Source: Prostheceraeus crozeri (Eukaryota; Platyhelminthes; Polycladida; Euryleptidae). From it: a stretch of DNA of 64,000 nt. The notes under the pieces were generated by a model that saw nothing but the letters and a program-made list of their open reading frames with translations, had not been told where the DNA came from and did not search any database. The position numbers and the translations under genes are program-made. The stretch is from the NCBI GenBank assembly GCA_907163375.1, contig CAJQUW010006277.1, forward strand, positions 62,001 to 126,000. The letters run 5' to 3'. Each line of letters begins with the position of its first letter. The first letter of the stretch is position 1. Shown piece after piece: positions 1 through 10,741 of the stretch.

Positions 1-620
1 CTGTTGTACAAGCTCTGTTGTCTAAGTCTTTCTCCATCTGCTTGAGCTTCTCCTGCATCATATATGCAATCGCTTTCTTTACCTCTTTCTTCCTTGCGTT
101 ACATGTTATCCAGTTTTCCGAGGTCCTTTCTTCCGTCCACTTTTTTGTGTATTCCATCCTTTTTCTCTTTAATACCTCCGATACTGCCTCGTTGCAACCA
201 CCATGTCTGAGGTGGTGCTTGTCCACCGTTTGAGCGTAATCAACGGTCGTCATCGCTTCACTCAATTCGTAAGTCACCAGTTTCTGTGTTTCCTTGGTGA
301 AAAGTGTTAGTAGCATCGACGTCGAAGCTCAAGGAGAGGTCGACCCTATCCTTGGTCACCGCTTCTGCATTTCTATCCCCAAGTCCTTTCCCCGTGAACG
401 CTCTCGTATCCATCTGGCATTCGGCCGACGTGGCCATTCAAATCGCCGAGGATGACATATTTCCCTTTCCGTTTCCTCAGAAACTCGCTCAGTTCGTCTT
501 AGAGGTCGTCCTTTTCTTGCTCAAGCTGTGGAATGACACAAAAGTGAATACTGGTTGACCCCTATTTTGTTGACTTTCTGCCGTCAACTTAGCTTCGCTA
601 TCTTTACAGATAAAATTCTT
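1..620 (-). pseudogene. LINE endonuclease fragment (RTE/CFDP2-like)
   Basis: Degraded 3' part of an apurinic-type endonuclease from a non-LTR retrotransposon, cut by the window edge. Read on the minus strand, positions about 418-465 encode GDLNGHVGR followed by PDGYESVHGE. This is the Asp-Leu-Asn catalytic block and downstream loop seen in the larger LINE at 8.4-9.2 kb (GDLNGHVGR, DGYEGVHGG). The rest of the fragment, down to position 1, reads as a Lys/Glu-rich linker in shifting frames and contains several stops, so it is not functional. The spacing matches the endonuclease-to-RT linker of this family. Family assignment is by motif recognition only. Confidence 0.65.
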
Positions 621-2439
621 GGCTGGAGCCACCAAAAATTCAACAACAGATACTTAAAAGTTTTAATCAGCCAACAAGTTGAAGGTAATTTAAACAGAAA
701 TGAGGCTTTCGGTATGTGTTCATTTTAATTAGTTATTTCACTAATTTATCATGATTAAATCGATTAATAAATTAAGTTGCTATTTCTTAACTCAGTTAAT
801 CAATTTCATCTATTTAATTTGATTCATTTAATTCATTGAATCAATTAATTCTTGCCTTTAAATAACTTCCATTCTTGAGATGTGAGGTAGCGTAAGGCAT
901 GAGGATTTTCATTTGAATTTTTACAATAACACACACAATGTCTTTACCCCATTAGCCAGCCAATCCGATATTTGATCAAAGTGTTCTACAATTCAAAGAT
1001 TATTTTTTAGAATTACAGGATCTTCATGATTTTGAACTTTGAATTTTTTCCTGTCTATTATTTCATCTGTTGTAGTTAAATCATTTACATTAATTGAAAT
1101 CTAATTTTAGCAATATTAATTATCAATCGGGATAAATCATTACAGCACAAATAGATAACGAAGTGTTCATAGAAATGTTGATGTCAATATTAAGACATTA
1201 AGTGTTCAGAAATATCGAACATCTGGATATTGGATGCAATCATCACTTTTCTTCACGCTACATTTCACACGAAGCTGTCACGAGGAAATAAAATGGATCA
1301 ATTCGTCTTGAGATATTTGTTTTGATGATTTCGGTTGCTCAATTTTTTTGCTGCTTTAGAAAATCGAAATTTCCACATTTGATGTTTCGATGCTGTGTTG
1401 TTCCATTCTGATATTGTTTTGAATCATATTGCAATGATCAACGAATTCTTCTGTTAATCGTTTTATTTTTATATCATAAATGAAAGCAGCTTCATATGAA
1501 TTAAGTTGAACAACAGTAGAGTTTTTCATAATCATTAGATGATGTCGTCTTCCATGTGAGCATTGCCATGGATGAAATTTTCAAATATTCATAAATGTAT
1601 TCTTTTATGATTCTATACTGTGAATTTATCTAGTTTCGAAAATTTTCTTCATTCTCTCAAAGTTCAGACTAATTGATATCAATAATGGATGGTCCCTTAG
1701 AGGAATGCGAAAACACTCTGATTTGCTATATATAGTCAGCCAAATACTCGTATATCTCATTGTGTAGCCTTATCAATTATCCTTGTTTTTCTATTCGCGC
1801 TTCCATTCGCTTTAATTTTTATGGTATGTGAAGGTTATTTTGTATTTATTATAAATTGAATGCAAACATGTAAAATACATCGCTTGGAATAACATATTTT
1901 CGAATGCAAAATGTTTTTATGTCAAGTACATGTAATTAATATAGTCAATCCTCTTCATCATTTGTGATGCCTAGCTACCGGGAACGCTGCTGCTATCTGT
2001 CTGAACCAACCTCTCCATTTCTGACCATGTGCTACAGATCTCATTAAAATCATCCTTCGTTGGTTACAATGCTGTTATTGGCCTGTCTCGTCTCCTCTAT
2101 CGTTTTCTCTTCGTGGGCCTTTTGACTCCCTTCACTTCATCATTAATTATTTGATGACATTATAGCGACCGATAGTCATCTAAAATCATTCGTCACTGCT
2201 TTTTGCAGCCAAATATTAGGCATGTCTTTCTAAGACAACCACTATGGAGGCTATCTACTGTTACTTTATTCATGCCTCATCTGATCACGCTCCGGCAATC
2301 TGATCCTAAACACATTCTAAAGTCTAGCACTAGAATCTATACTTAATTTGTTCGGATGCAAATCTTTCTCATATCCATGGAGAGATCAAGTCATTCACTA
2401 GATAAGCGAATGAGTTGAAATTCTATATAACCTATCGTC
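621..2439. other. AT-rich stretch without a recognised gene
   Basis: No convincing coding region. A slightly more GC-rich patch at 1,960-2,130, read on the minus strand, has a weak look of a LINE C-terminal tail, but no motif is clear enough to name. Confidence 0.5.
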
Positions 2440-2516
2440 TGCTACAATAGCTCAGTTGGTAGAGTGAAGGCTTATGGACCCAAAATGTCTGTGGGTCAAG
2501 TCCAATTGGAGGCAAT
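2440..2516 (+). repeat. tRNA-like relic
   Basis: Contains a good A-box/D-arm (TAGCTCAGTTGGTAGAG) and a B-box-like GGGTCAAGTCC about 45 bases downstream, in tRNA spacing. The acceptor halves GCTACAA and TTGGAGG pair poorly and the anticodon stem is weak. It is more likely a tRNA pseudogene or SINE head than a working tRNA. The D-arm resembles tRNA-Tyr, but the anticodon cannot be read with confidence. Confidence 0.5.
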
Positions 2517-4174
2517 TTTCAGCCGTTAATTTCGTAGGCCATTTCTATCGAAGAATAATGAATTCTTGAAAATTGGTCAATTTCCGATGCAAAGCAATTA
2601 GTTCTTCAAATAAAATGTGAAACTCAAGAAATCTTCGTCAAAACATTCCTTTAATTATGAAACTTCATTCATTCCTCCTGCATCCAAATGAATAATATCC
2701 TAATTATACATTCTTCGGCGGATGAAAGAAGCAATATCACGAAAATCATCGAAAGTTAATTGATATGAGCGTCCACTGACTCTGTGCTAAGATTTACCTT
2801 TAAGGATGAGCAACTCCTCTGTATGCAGACATTCCTCTGTATTACAGCATCGATTGATCAGGTTGAATATCTTTCATTCAGCAACATTCAGTCATGCAAT
2901 CCATCAAATTTTCCTAAATGTCAATTATAATAACCACCAAGAAATTATAATTTAATTCATTGAACTTGTCTGCTCTGTCCTCATCCACATCAGTAATTTA
3001 TGACATGAATACACAGACGATTTAATTGCCTTGTCCAAAATTACCATTGTTCAGATAATGTAAGACTTTCAATTTTGATAACATGAAATTAATTCTTCAT
3101 TCATAATTGAAGCGGATCGCTACAGGATTGCTGAAGCGATCAACGTCGAGTAATTTAAGCAGGAAAGTAATAAAATATTTATGGAATGCGTATTTTTGTA
3201 ATAACATTGAGCAGTCTCATAAAAATGAAATAATTGTTCTTGGATCAATTTTTCATTCAGTGTTCTCCTGTCCTTGTTGATATCAATCAAGATAAAATGA
3301 CATTGTGTCTTTATAAGGAACATAAAGAGCACTGAAATTCGAAATTAATGAAATGTTTATAACCACATTGAATTCTTCTATTTTACGTCTTGAAGTTCAG
3401 TTGGTTTTGACATGATATCAACAACCTTAAGAATGAAGCAGAACTATCGAGAGCTATTTGGCCTGCAGGAACTTCCGGCTTCCGAAACAAGCATCCGAAG
3501 TCGCAATGCGTGTACTTAAATCTGCTTAATTTGTCTGAACAGAGTGAAATACACCATGTGGGAGAATTACTGAGAGATTTTTACTGTTGGAGAAAGCTTA
3601 AACAATCGATAACAAGACTTAGTTCAAATTTCCATATTTCATTAACATCATGTAGGATGTGTTTTTATGTATCAGCGATGTCAGAATAGGATGGAATGGA
3701 TAGAATACCAGATAATCTTACGGAAATATCGACATGCTCGATACTGTATGAATTGTATCAAGTTTGACTCTCATAATGCGTCATGTAATCGTTCACAAGA
3801 ACTCATAATTGTCCATTTTTATTGTTCTGAGGACGGATTTTGATATGACTTTTGGCTGGATCGTTGAAATCTGATTGATATAAAATAAATACTATTTGAA
3901 TTTATTGAATTTTTTCATTTTGCTGTTCGCCTCACATTTCAAATTATCCTTTATTTATTTATCTTCCCTTGAATCCTAACATATTGGGGTGTGGCAAAAA
4001 CATTACCGAGAGCAAGAGTCATATTTTGTCGTGAAAAGTAGGTCATTTCGACAAATTTAGCAATTTCATAACAATGCAGCAGTTCACTTTGCGTCAAAAA
4101 CAAGTTCATTATCGTCACGTTCGATTCACTTATTTCTCTCCTTCTTCCTCTGACCCAGTGATAATGACTGTATG
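2517..4174. other. AT-rich stretch, nothing recognised
   Basis: Only short chance ORFs (one of 70 codons at 3,120-3,332, low complexity). No repeat family or exon could be named. Confidence 0.5.
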
Positions 4175-4364
4175 GTTTAACATCACTACTTTTCCATACC
4201 GCCGGCTTGGACGGTGCTGACGTAGTCAGACTTTGACCTGGAACGTTGTGATCTTTTAGTACGAATACCCTTCCTGACAACTTCCAATGACACTTTCGGT
4301 GCTCACCCTCTAGACCAGAAGATCGCTAGGCCAAGCACTTAGCCACTGTGCCACGGAGACCACA
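4175..4364 (-). repeat. SINE-A copy 1 (tRNA-derived)
   Basis: Copy of the main SINE family of this window. On the minus strand it starts GTGGTCTCCGTGGCACAGTG, which holds a polymerase III A box, followed by the AGTGCTTGGCCTAGCGATCT block and a degraded B box. The body contains the GTCAGGAAGGGTATTCG core and ends with CAGCACCGTCCAAGCCGGC and a GTAGTGATGTTAAAC tail. The same order occurs in the copies at 9.8, 28.3, 28.5, 33.1, 46.4 and 55.6 kb. An ORF spanning it on the minus strand is a by-product of the repeat. Confidence 0.8.
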
Positions 4365-5582
4365 TGAGGAATTTCAGTGAGATCTTGATACTGGAAATGA
4401 CCATATGCAGGAAAATTGGTTTAATATTTCGTGGATGAGGTATGGTACATGTATTTCAATGCTTGTAGACGAATGCACTGCATGGTGTCATTATGAAATC
4501 ACATTTTTATGTTTATTAGAACTTATGTTTTTGTTGAATGTGTCAATGCTAGAAACTTCTTGCTTTAAGGATTCTCCTTGAAATCAGGAGAAAGGAATCA
4601 TAGTGATAGTGTTACCTGATTGTAATTCACAGATGAATATGTCTATCACATGAGAGTTATGAGCGAAACTCTGATAATCACATAAATAATTGTGATACCG
4701 CATAATTAAATGTAAGTAGGTTGAATTTTGTTGAAAGAATTATTTTATTGGCTATTAATTAATCATGTACAGAGTATTTTGTAACTGTTTAGCAATTTTA
4801 GGTATCATAAAGAAATTCAAAAATCCGAAAGCGGGAACTTCATCGTTAATTCTGTAAATTTAATTTCGATTGCATTCAGTATCTAAACTACGGACTCGAA
4901 GAAACTTGAAAGTTAAGGAACTTTGACTTTGACAAAGCGTGAATTTTGGAGAATCCTGACCTCATATAACCTTATAACTTGATAATCTGGTGCGGACACT
5001 CTACATGCCGAACAAATATTTTACCCTGTAAAACGGTTAAAGGAAGAAATTTTACATGTGAAAAGCAAAATTTCACTAATTTTTCAATCAAAATTGGACT
5101 CCATGGTTTTAAAAATGAACTCTACGAGTGAAGCTTTCAAAAGATCCAATGAGTCCTTCAAATATGTGGGCCTTTATTATGTTTTGAAAATCTTCCAAGC
5201 TGATGTATGCAGTGAATCAAGTAATAACATGCGAATTGAAAAGGAAATATTGAACATGGTATTTTCACTACTCCGCTTTCTATTTATGATAATTCTAGAA
5301 ACTTTCTAGCTTTTCACTAGGTTGTTTTCTCTTGTTGTTTTCTACTTTATATATGTATAGTCAATAAATTAGGATTTCGATTTAACAATTTTTTTCGGTT
5401 GATTATTAGAGGAAATCATGTATGTCAACGTTTGAAAAGTTGCGACATACTTTCCATGTACAAGTGTGACAATGTATGCTTCCTATTTTTTTGTATTTGA
5501 TTTCCATGCATTTAGCTTCATTCAGAATTCAATAGTTTATACCTGGTCTGGCAAAGGACTTGGTTTGGGTTCCAGCATACCG
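4365..5582. other. AT-rich stretch, nothing recognised
   Basis: No recognisable gene. An 83-codon plus-strand ORF at 5,058-5,309 has no family features and is probably chance. Confidence 0.45.
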
Positions 5583-5968
5583 GAGTTTCCCTCTTAATAT
5601 ACCCGGTATATTAACTGGAGAATGACGAAACTGCAGAATAAGTTTGGATCAGGTTAATATACCTGGGCATATTGAATAAAAATACCATAAAATAAGCATA
5701 TATTTACATGAGACGGAATTCGTCACATAAAGTAACTATTATTTATTACAGGTGCTTATGTTTTGGTACACATGAGCTTGAATCTATAAACTGCAATGAA
5801 AAAAAATTCCCAATTTGAATGTAGGCTTAATTTATCACAATTGTGAGGGTATAAAATGAGCAATGCCGTAATAGGCATCTGAATAACAGAATGACAGTCT
5901 AAGGTGTACAGTAGGGTTTTCAATCCTGGGATCATTGTATTTTTACGGGATTCTAAATCCCTGGATTA
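5583..5968 (+). repeat. Left arm of a widely spaced inverted repeat
   Basis: Two blocks of this arm recur inverted at 10,449-10,741. Block one (5,583-5,618) carries GGAGTTT, then AATATACCCGG and TATATTAACTGG. Block two (5,906-5,968) carries TAGGGTTTTCAATCC and ATCCCTGGATTA. In the right arm the same words occur in reverse complement and reverse order. This suggests the ends of a foldback or hAT-like element later split by the LINE and SINE at 6.15-9.97 kb. Confidence 0.5.
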
Positions 5969-6146
5969 TGTAACATCTATTCTTAGGCAGTTAATAGCTG
6001 AATGAAGATGGAGTAGCAAGGATATAGACAAGGAACGCGGAGTAACAGATGCAATGCGTGAAACGTAGATGTTAATGCTGTGCAAAAACCAAATATAGAC
6101 TCCCCACGATCAATTTAAAAGTAGACACTCGCAAACTCGGACAGAG

Positions 6147-6180
6147 TTACTTATACTTACTTACTTACTTACTTATTCCA
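6147..6180 (-). repeat. (TAAG)n microsatellite tail of the LINE
   Basis: About six TAAG units on the minus strand directly follow the LINE stop codon region. RTE-type LINEs typically end in short tandem repeats instead of poly(A), so this marks the 3' end of the insertion. Confidence 0.8.
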
Positions 6181-6181
6181 T

Positions 6182-7414
6182 TTAACGTCGATTGCTCCAT
6201 CCATGTTGGGTACGACGATTTGCTTGTATGGCGGCTCTCCATTTCGCTCGGTCGTTTGCATCTTCGACACGGAGCCCGAGCGCTCGAAGGTCTTCGTTGA
6301 TGTTATCGCTCCATGTCTTCTTTGGACGTCCAACTGGTCGGCGCCCATCCACTCTCAATTTCCGCACGCGCTTCACCCATTGACATTCGTCCTTTCTTTC
6401 TACGTGGCCACACCATCTTAAACGACGTCTTCTTATGGAGTCGCCGATAGGCTCCAGGCACACTCTAGCTCTCAGCTCCTCGTTTGAAATGCGGTCGCGA
6501 GAGGAGACTCCGCACATCCAACGGACCATCCGCATTTCGTTCACCTCAAGTCGCCTCAAACACTCAGCTGACAAGTCCCAAGTCTCGCTACCATACAGCA
6601 TGCTGGTGCGCACACAAGACTTATAGATGACTGCCTTCATTGAGAGTGCAGTTGCTCTAGATGTTAAAAAGGGAGCCATCTCACGAAACCTGCACCAACC
6701 GCTTCGGATCCTCGCTCTGACTGCTGCACTTGCACCTCCGCCAGCATCAATGACATCACCGAGGTAACGGAAAGTATTAACTACTTCGTAGCTTTCCTCG
6801 TCAACCTTGAGATGATCGCCGTCACCAAAAGATGGAGCTTGATCGGCCCTTACTTCACCTTTACACCGGCGGCACACGAATGTAGCTGCTGCGGATGAAA
6901 GGCGGCCCACAATGCCACTGCAACGCTTGTGAGCCCAAAATTGACATATTGTGCACTTGATGGAATTGGAACCGACACCTTTGCGGCATACTGCACATGG
7001 ATCATGGCCAGAGGGTTCTGTCTCGCCCTTGCCAGGGTGTGAAAGCATGACCTTTGTCTTACTGGAGTTGACGATCAAACCTTTACTGTGAAGAACGCCC
7101 TTCCAAGATGCCATTTTGCCCGCAAGCTCTTCCTCACTCTCAGCCACCAGGAGTAGATCATCAGCAAAAAGAGCCTCCCGAGGCAGGCCATTTCTCACGC
7201 TCTTTGTAACGGCTTCCAGAACACATGCGAATAGAAGAGGGCTCAGGACTGACCCTTGGTGAACGCCTGCACTTACATCGAACTCTCTACTGTCAACAGA
7301 ATTCCATCTCATTGCCGACTTTGCGCCGTCAAATAGAGTCATGATCGCTCTCACCAACCATTCGCAGACCCCGAGATTGCGTAAAGCCCAACTCACAACA
7401 GGGGGAGAGGACAC
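6182..7414 (-). pseudogene. LINE reverse transcriptase, catalytic half with zinc cluster
   Basis: A 410-codon open frame holding the second half of the LINE RT. GVHQGSVLSPLLF (about residues 50-62) is the RT motif before the catalytic box, and FADD (83-86) is the catalytic Asp pair. Residues 140-184 form a PHD-like zinc cluster: C140-x2-C143, C154-x2-C157, H162-x2-C165, C181-x2-C184. The C-terminal part includes FRYLGDVI, SETWDL, and a basic tail with GRRPVGRPKKTW typical of RTE/CFDP2 LINEs. The frame starts inside the RT; upstream palm sequence (FVDLEKAFD) lies in another frame just before it, so the listed ATG is not the natural start. Confidence 0.85.
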
Positions 7415-7697
7415 AATCGAATGCCTTCTCTAGGTCGACAAAAGCCAGCTACAGGCTTCTCTTCTTTTCGAGGTACCTTTCTTGGAGTTGACGGACCAAA
7501 AATATTGCGTCAGTGGTTCCTCTACCTGGTATGTACCCAAATTGCATTTGATCGATGGTGACCGTTTCACGAATTTTCTGCTCCAACGTGCGCTCGAATA
7601 TCTTCAATACCTGGTCCATGAGTTTGATGGCCCTATAGGAATTGAAAGATTGAGGATCGCCTTTGCCTTTGAATAGTGGAATGATGACGCTACTTTG

Positions 7698-8528
7698 CTA
7701 ATCAGATGGAATGCATTCTTTCGCAAGGATAACATTAAACAGGTTTGTTAACCTGTCCACTGCGATAGCACCCGAAGCTTCGATCATTTCGATAACGACA
7801 CCGGAAGAACCTGGAGCTCTTCTTCTGCGGCTTTTCCGCATGGCACTTGTTACATTCGCTTTAGACAACTCAATACCTGGACTCTCAGTCAGCATAGCAT
7901 CCTGAAGGTACTCGAACTGATTCTGAGTATTCAGTAAGGAGCTCATAAAGCTTCGCCACTTTTCACGCAACGTCATCTCATCTGTCATCAAGTTTCCCTC
8001 GTCATCTTTCATGTAGGCAGGAGGAGTGGGGTCCTCCCTCTCGTTCTTCATTTGCCTTGCGACCTTGAATATGGCCTGACCAGAGGAGCGGTGTTCCAGA
8101 TCTTGCGTCAACTCACACATTTTCATCTGTTGAGCGCTCCAAACCGTTTGCCGTGACTTTCGCCTAGCCTCGCGATAACGTTCGCGATCTGACTCCTGAC
8201 CTGACCTTCGCCACACGGAATACCAATGCCTCTTCTCCGCAACTGCTCTTTCCACTTCGTCGTTCCACCACCAGGTTTCCCTAGTGCGCGCGGGACCCTT
8301 TGTTTTGCCGCATGTTAATTCAGTTGCCTCGAGCCAAATGGTCTTCATTGCACTCCACTTATCCTCCACATTTGTCGCAATCTCCACTTCACTAGCTCTT
8401 CTCTTCACCTCGGCTTCAAACCGTTCACGGACGGCCTGATCACGAATCTGGGGACAAACTTTTTCCTTAAGGTTTTGATCTTCTTGATGGAGTAATCGGC
8501 GACTACAAGGCTGTGTTGTTGGACGCAT
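7698..8528 (-). pseudogene. LINE endonuclease-RT linker and RT fingers
   Basis: A 276-codon frame covering the linker and N-terminal RT. It includes a Trp-rich block (ETWWWNDEVERAV) characteristic of CFDP2-like elements, a basic helical stretch, and the APGSSGVVIEMI block that corresponds to the RT fingers. The frame ends at a TAG (near 7,690) where the family has Trp. The sequence beyond it continues as RT (IIPLFKGKGDP, then MQFGYIPGRGTTDAIF) to 7,415. It overlaps the endonuclease frame by about 120 bases, showing a frame break near 8,470. Confidence 0.8.
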
Positions 8529-9205
8529 TCTTCATTTGGTATTACCTTCACATTTAGAACTTCCTTCAAATCTCTCTTTCGGACAAGGACGAAGTCTATC
8601 TGGCTCTTGTTTCCACCGCTATTATACGTAATAAGGTGGTTCTCCGGTTTCGCGAAGAAAGTGTTGCATATAGCCAGATCAAACATGTCACCTAATTCGA
8701 GAATACTCTCTCCGTCGTTATTTCGAACTCCGTATCCTCTGCCTCCATGCACTCCTTCATAGCCATCGCTTTGACGACCCACGTGACCATTTAAGTCACC
8801 ACAAAGGATAATGGATTCGGCTGTGTTGACATTTCGCATTGCATCGTGCAGTGATTTCCAGAAATCTTCCTTTTCGTCAGCTTTTCTTCCTGTTTGAGGG
8901 GCATAACCGCTAACAATAGTGAAGGGACGGCGGTTAATTAGCAGCTTCAACACCATTAACCTGCTGCTGATGCGATGCACGCATGCTACAGTTTCGATTA
9001 ATTTTTCAGCTATCAACACGCCCACTCCAGCAGTCCCATCTTCGCCACCGCTCCAAAAGAAATTGAACCTTGAACCACTCGGACCAAGCCATTTTGCACT
9101 TTTCCCTCTACACCTCGTTTCTTGAACGCAGCAAATATCCACGCGTCTCCGTCTTAACACCTCAATCAACCGCCAGCTCTTCCGGACATGGAACCAATGT
9201 TCCAT
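8405..9205 (-). pseudogene. LINE apurinic-type endonuclease
   Basis: A 266-codon frame with the exonuclease/endonuclease/phosphatase fold motifs in order: VDICCVQETR (catalytic Glu), a VSGYAPQ block, GDLNGHVGR (catalytic Asp and Asn), the NGHVGR-DGYEGVHGG loop, and SQIDFVLVRK (catalytic Asp). The final His motif lies at QQHSLVVADY. It nicks target DNA to prime reverse transcription. The true N-terminus, LRVGTWNIGSM, lies upstream in another frame (9,166-9,474), so one frameshift separates it. Proteins of this type are often labelled craniofacial development protein 2-like in animal genomes, but they are transposon enzymes. Confidence 0.85.
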
Positions 9206-9474
9206 GTTCCCACTCTGAGTTTGTCAACCATCTCACCTCTGCGTAACGCATCAGGCAGCGTGCCGTCATTAACCGCTACGCATGAGGTTCCGTCTCCCAC
9301 CATTCTTTTTTTCGTAGGCTGGTGGAGACGCCCACGGGGTGCACTGGGCTGCACCCTGCCCATTTCATTTATTGCCATTTCCATACAAGCATTGAAGCAG
9401 TATTTTATGGCCGGATGCCCTTCCTGACGCCAACCCTTTCTGTCTGGGTGGGACCCATAGCCTTGCCAATCCAA
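9166..9474 (-). pseudogene. LINE 5' leader and endonuclease N-terminus
   Basis: A 102-codon frame whose last 20 residues, including LRVGTWNIGSM, are the conserved start of the endonuclease domain. The preceding part translates the LINE leader (the GGAAGGGCATCCGG core falls at 9,406-9,431) and is probably untranslated RNA. The frame does not join directly to the rest of the endonuclease. Confidence 0.65.
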
Positions 9475-9784
9475 AATCTACCAAGGCAGTAGAGGATTTG
9501 ATTAGGCAGAGTTACCTTCTCTGCAAAGTGTGGGTACCAAAAAAAGTTTCGATGGCATTTCCTCCATCAGGGTTCCACTACCCTCCCGGATTGTCCGGGT
9601 AAAGCCAGGTTTTTGAAGCTGCCCAGCACTCGGCAGTGGTTGATTTAGTTACTACCGGCAGGAAAGATGGCAGTATCCGGGGAGCACGACCTACAAGCGC
9701 CACCAAGTAGGTAGTTCAAAAGGTGGTCGGAACCTGGACCTAGTGAACTCGTGGACGTACAACCAATGCCCCCAAAATGAAGCT

Positions 9785-9967
9785 TTTAAGTCACTACTCC
9801 CCATAATTGGGGCTTGGACGGTGCTGACATGGTCAGACTTATAGAGCGTTGTAGTGCTTTTAGTCCGGATGCCCCTCCTGCCGACTTCCAATGACAACTT
9901 CGGGGCTCGACCTCTGGACCAAAAGATCGCTAGGCCAAGCACTTAACCATTGTGCCACGGAGACCAC
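9785..9967 (-). repeat. SINE-A copy 2 (tRNA-derived)
   Basis: Well preserved copy. On the minus strand it has a GTGGTCTCCGTGGCACAATG head with A box, GGTCCAGAGGTCGAGCCCC B-box region, core GGCAGGAGGGGCATCCGGAC, GTCAGCACCGTCCAAGCCCC, and an AGTAGTGACTTAAAA tail. It lies in the same orientation as, and directly upstream of, the LINE at 6.15-9.78 kb. Confidence 0.85.
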
Positions 9968-10448
9968 AAGTACTCTCATACAGAATTGTATAGAATAACT
10001 GAATAATATACTTATTGTCTATCTCAGCTCATTAATATCAAAAAATATGTTTAGGCAGTCAAGAGAAGGAAGGAGAAAGCGTTGTACATACAGACGTACT
10101 AATGTCTAATGAATTTTTGAAACGATCATTATACAGTATCGGGCTTTTGCCAGACATTAGAAAAATCGCGGGATTTGCATTTCGATTTGAAAATCTCATA
10201 CCAGGTTTTAATGCGACAACGCACATTGTGTGAGATGACCAGATCTACTTATTGTTATAGTTTATGTGTGCATGTGAAAAGATAACTTATCATTAATTCA
10301 TGGACATCAAGGCACATGTCTATCTGATACCATCAGTAGTTGTATTGTACAGTGTATCGTTCAAAATACTCGTCAAAGAATTTAAACAACGCCTATTGTT
10401 GTTCAGTCTACGCTAGCCTAAGCACACCATGGGTAAATAAATTAAGCT
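9968..10448. other. Spacer inside the inverted-repeat arms
   Basis: No gene. Contains a CGGGATTTGCATTTCG stretch resembling the arms' GGGATTT words. Probably interior of the older element that the LINE entered. Confidence 0.35.
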
Positions 10449-10741
10449 TGCTAATCCAGGGATCAGAAAAAGTCGGGATTTTGAAAACCCTAGTATACAG
10501 GTAATTAGACTTATTGCTTCACCTAACCCTCTTCCGCTGTGATCACATGTGAACTGAAGATGAGTGATTGATTTACAAAGATCAGCAGTATACTGAGTGT
10601 TATGAGTGAGCACTATAGTCTTATTTTTACCAAGAAAAATTTTGAATGTTACAAAGACATAATGAAAGTTTGGTGCGAGTTAACAGACACGGGTATATTA
10701 ACTGGCACTAATTTCCACTTAATATACCCGGTTATAAACTC
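10449..10741 (-). repeat. Right arm of a widely spaced inverted repeat
   Basis: Inverted partner of 5,583-5,968: AATCCAGGGATC and GGGATTTTGAAAACCCTA at 10,451-10,492, and GGGTATATTAACTGG plus AATATACCCGG at 10,691-10,731. The arms are diverged but keep the same word order in mirror image. Confidence 0.5.

Larger units (their letters stand above)
6155..9780 (-). mobile_element. Near full-length RTE/CFDP2-type LINE
   Basis: Non-LTR retrotransposon on the minus strand, with parts in the expected order: 5' leader (about 9,780-9,475), apurinic-type endonuclease (to about 8,405), RT palm and fingers (8,528-7,415), RT C-terminal half with zinc cluster (7,414-6,182), and a (TAAG)n tail. It makes its own cDNA at a nicked target (target-primed reverse transcription). 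It is inactive: there are frame breaks near 9,180, 8,470 and 7,400 and two in-frame TAG codons in the RT (near 7,690 and 7,450). The leader contains the GGAAGGGCATCCGG core also found in the adjacent SINE-A. The 5' boundary is uncertain because a SINE-A copy abuts it. Confidence 0.85.
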
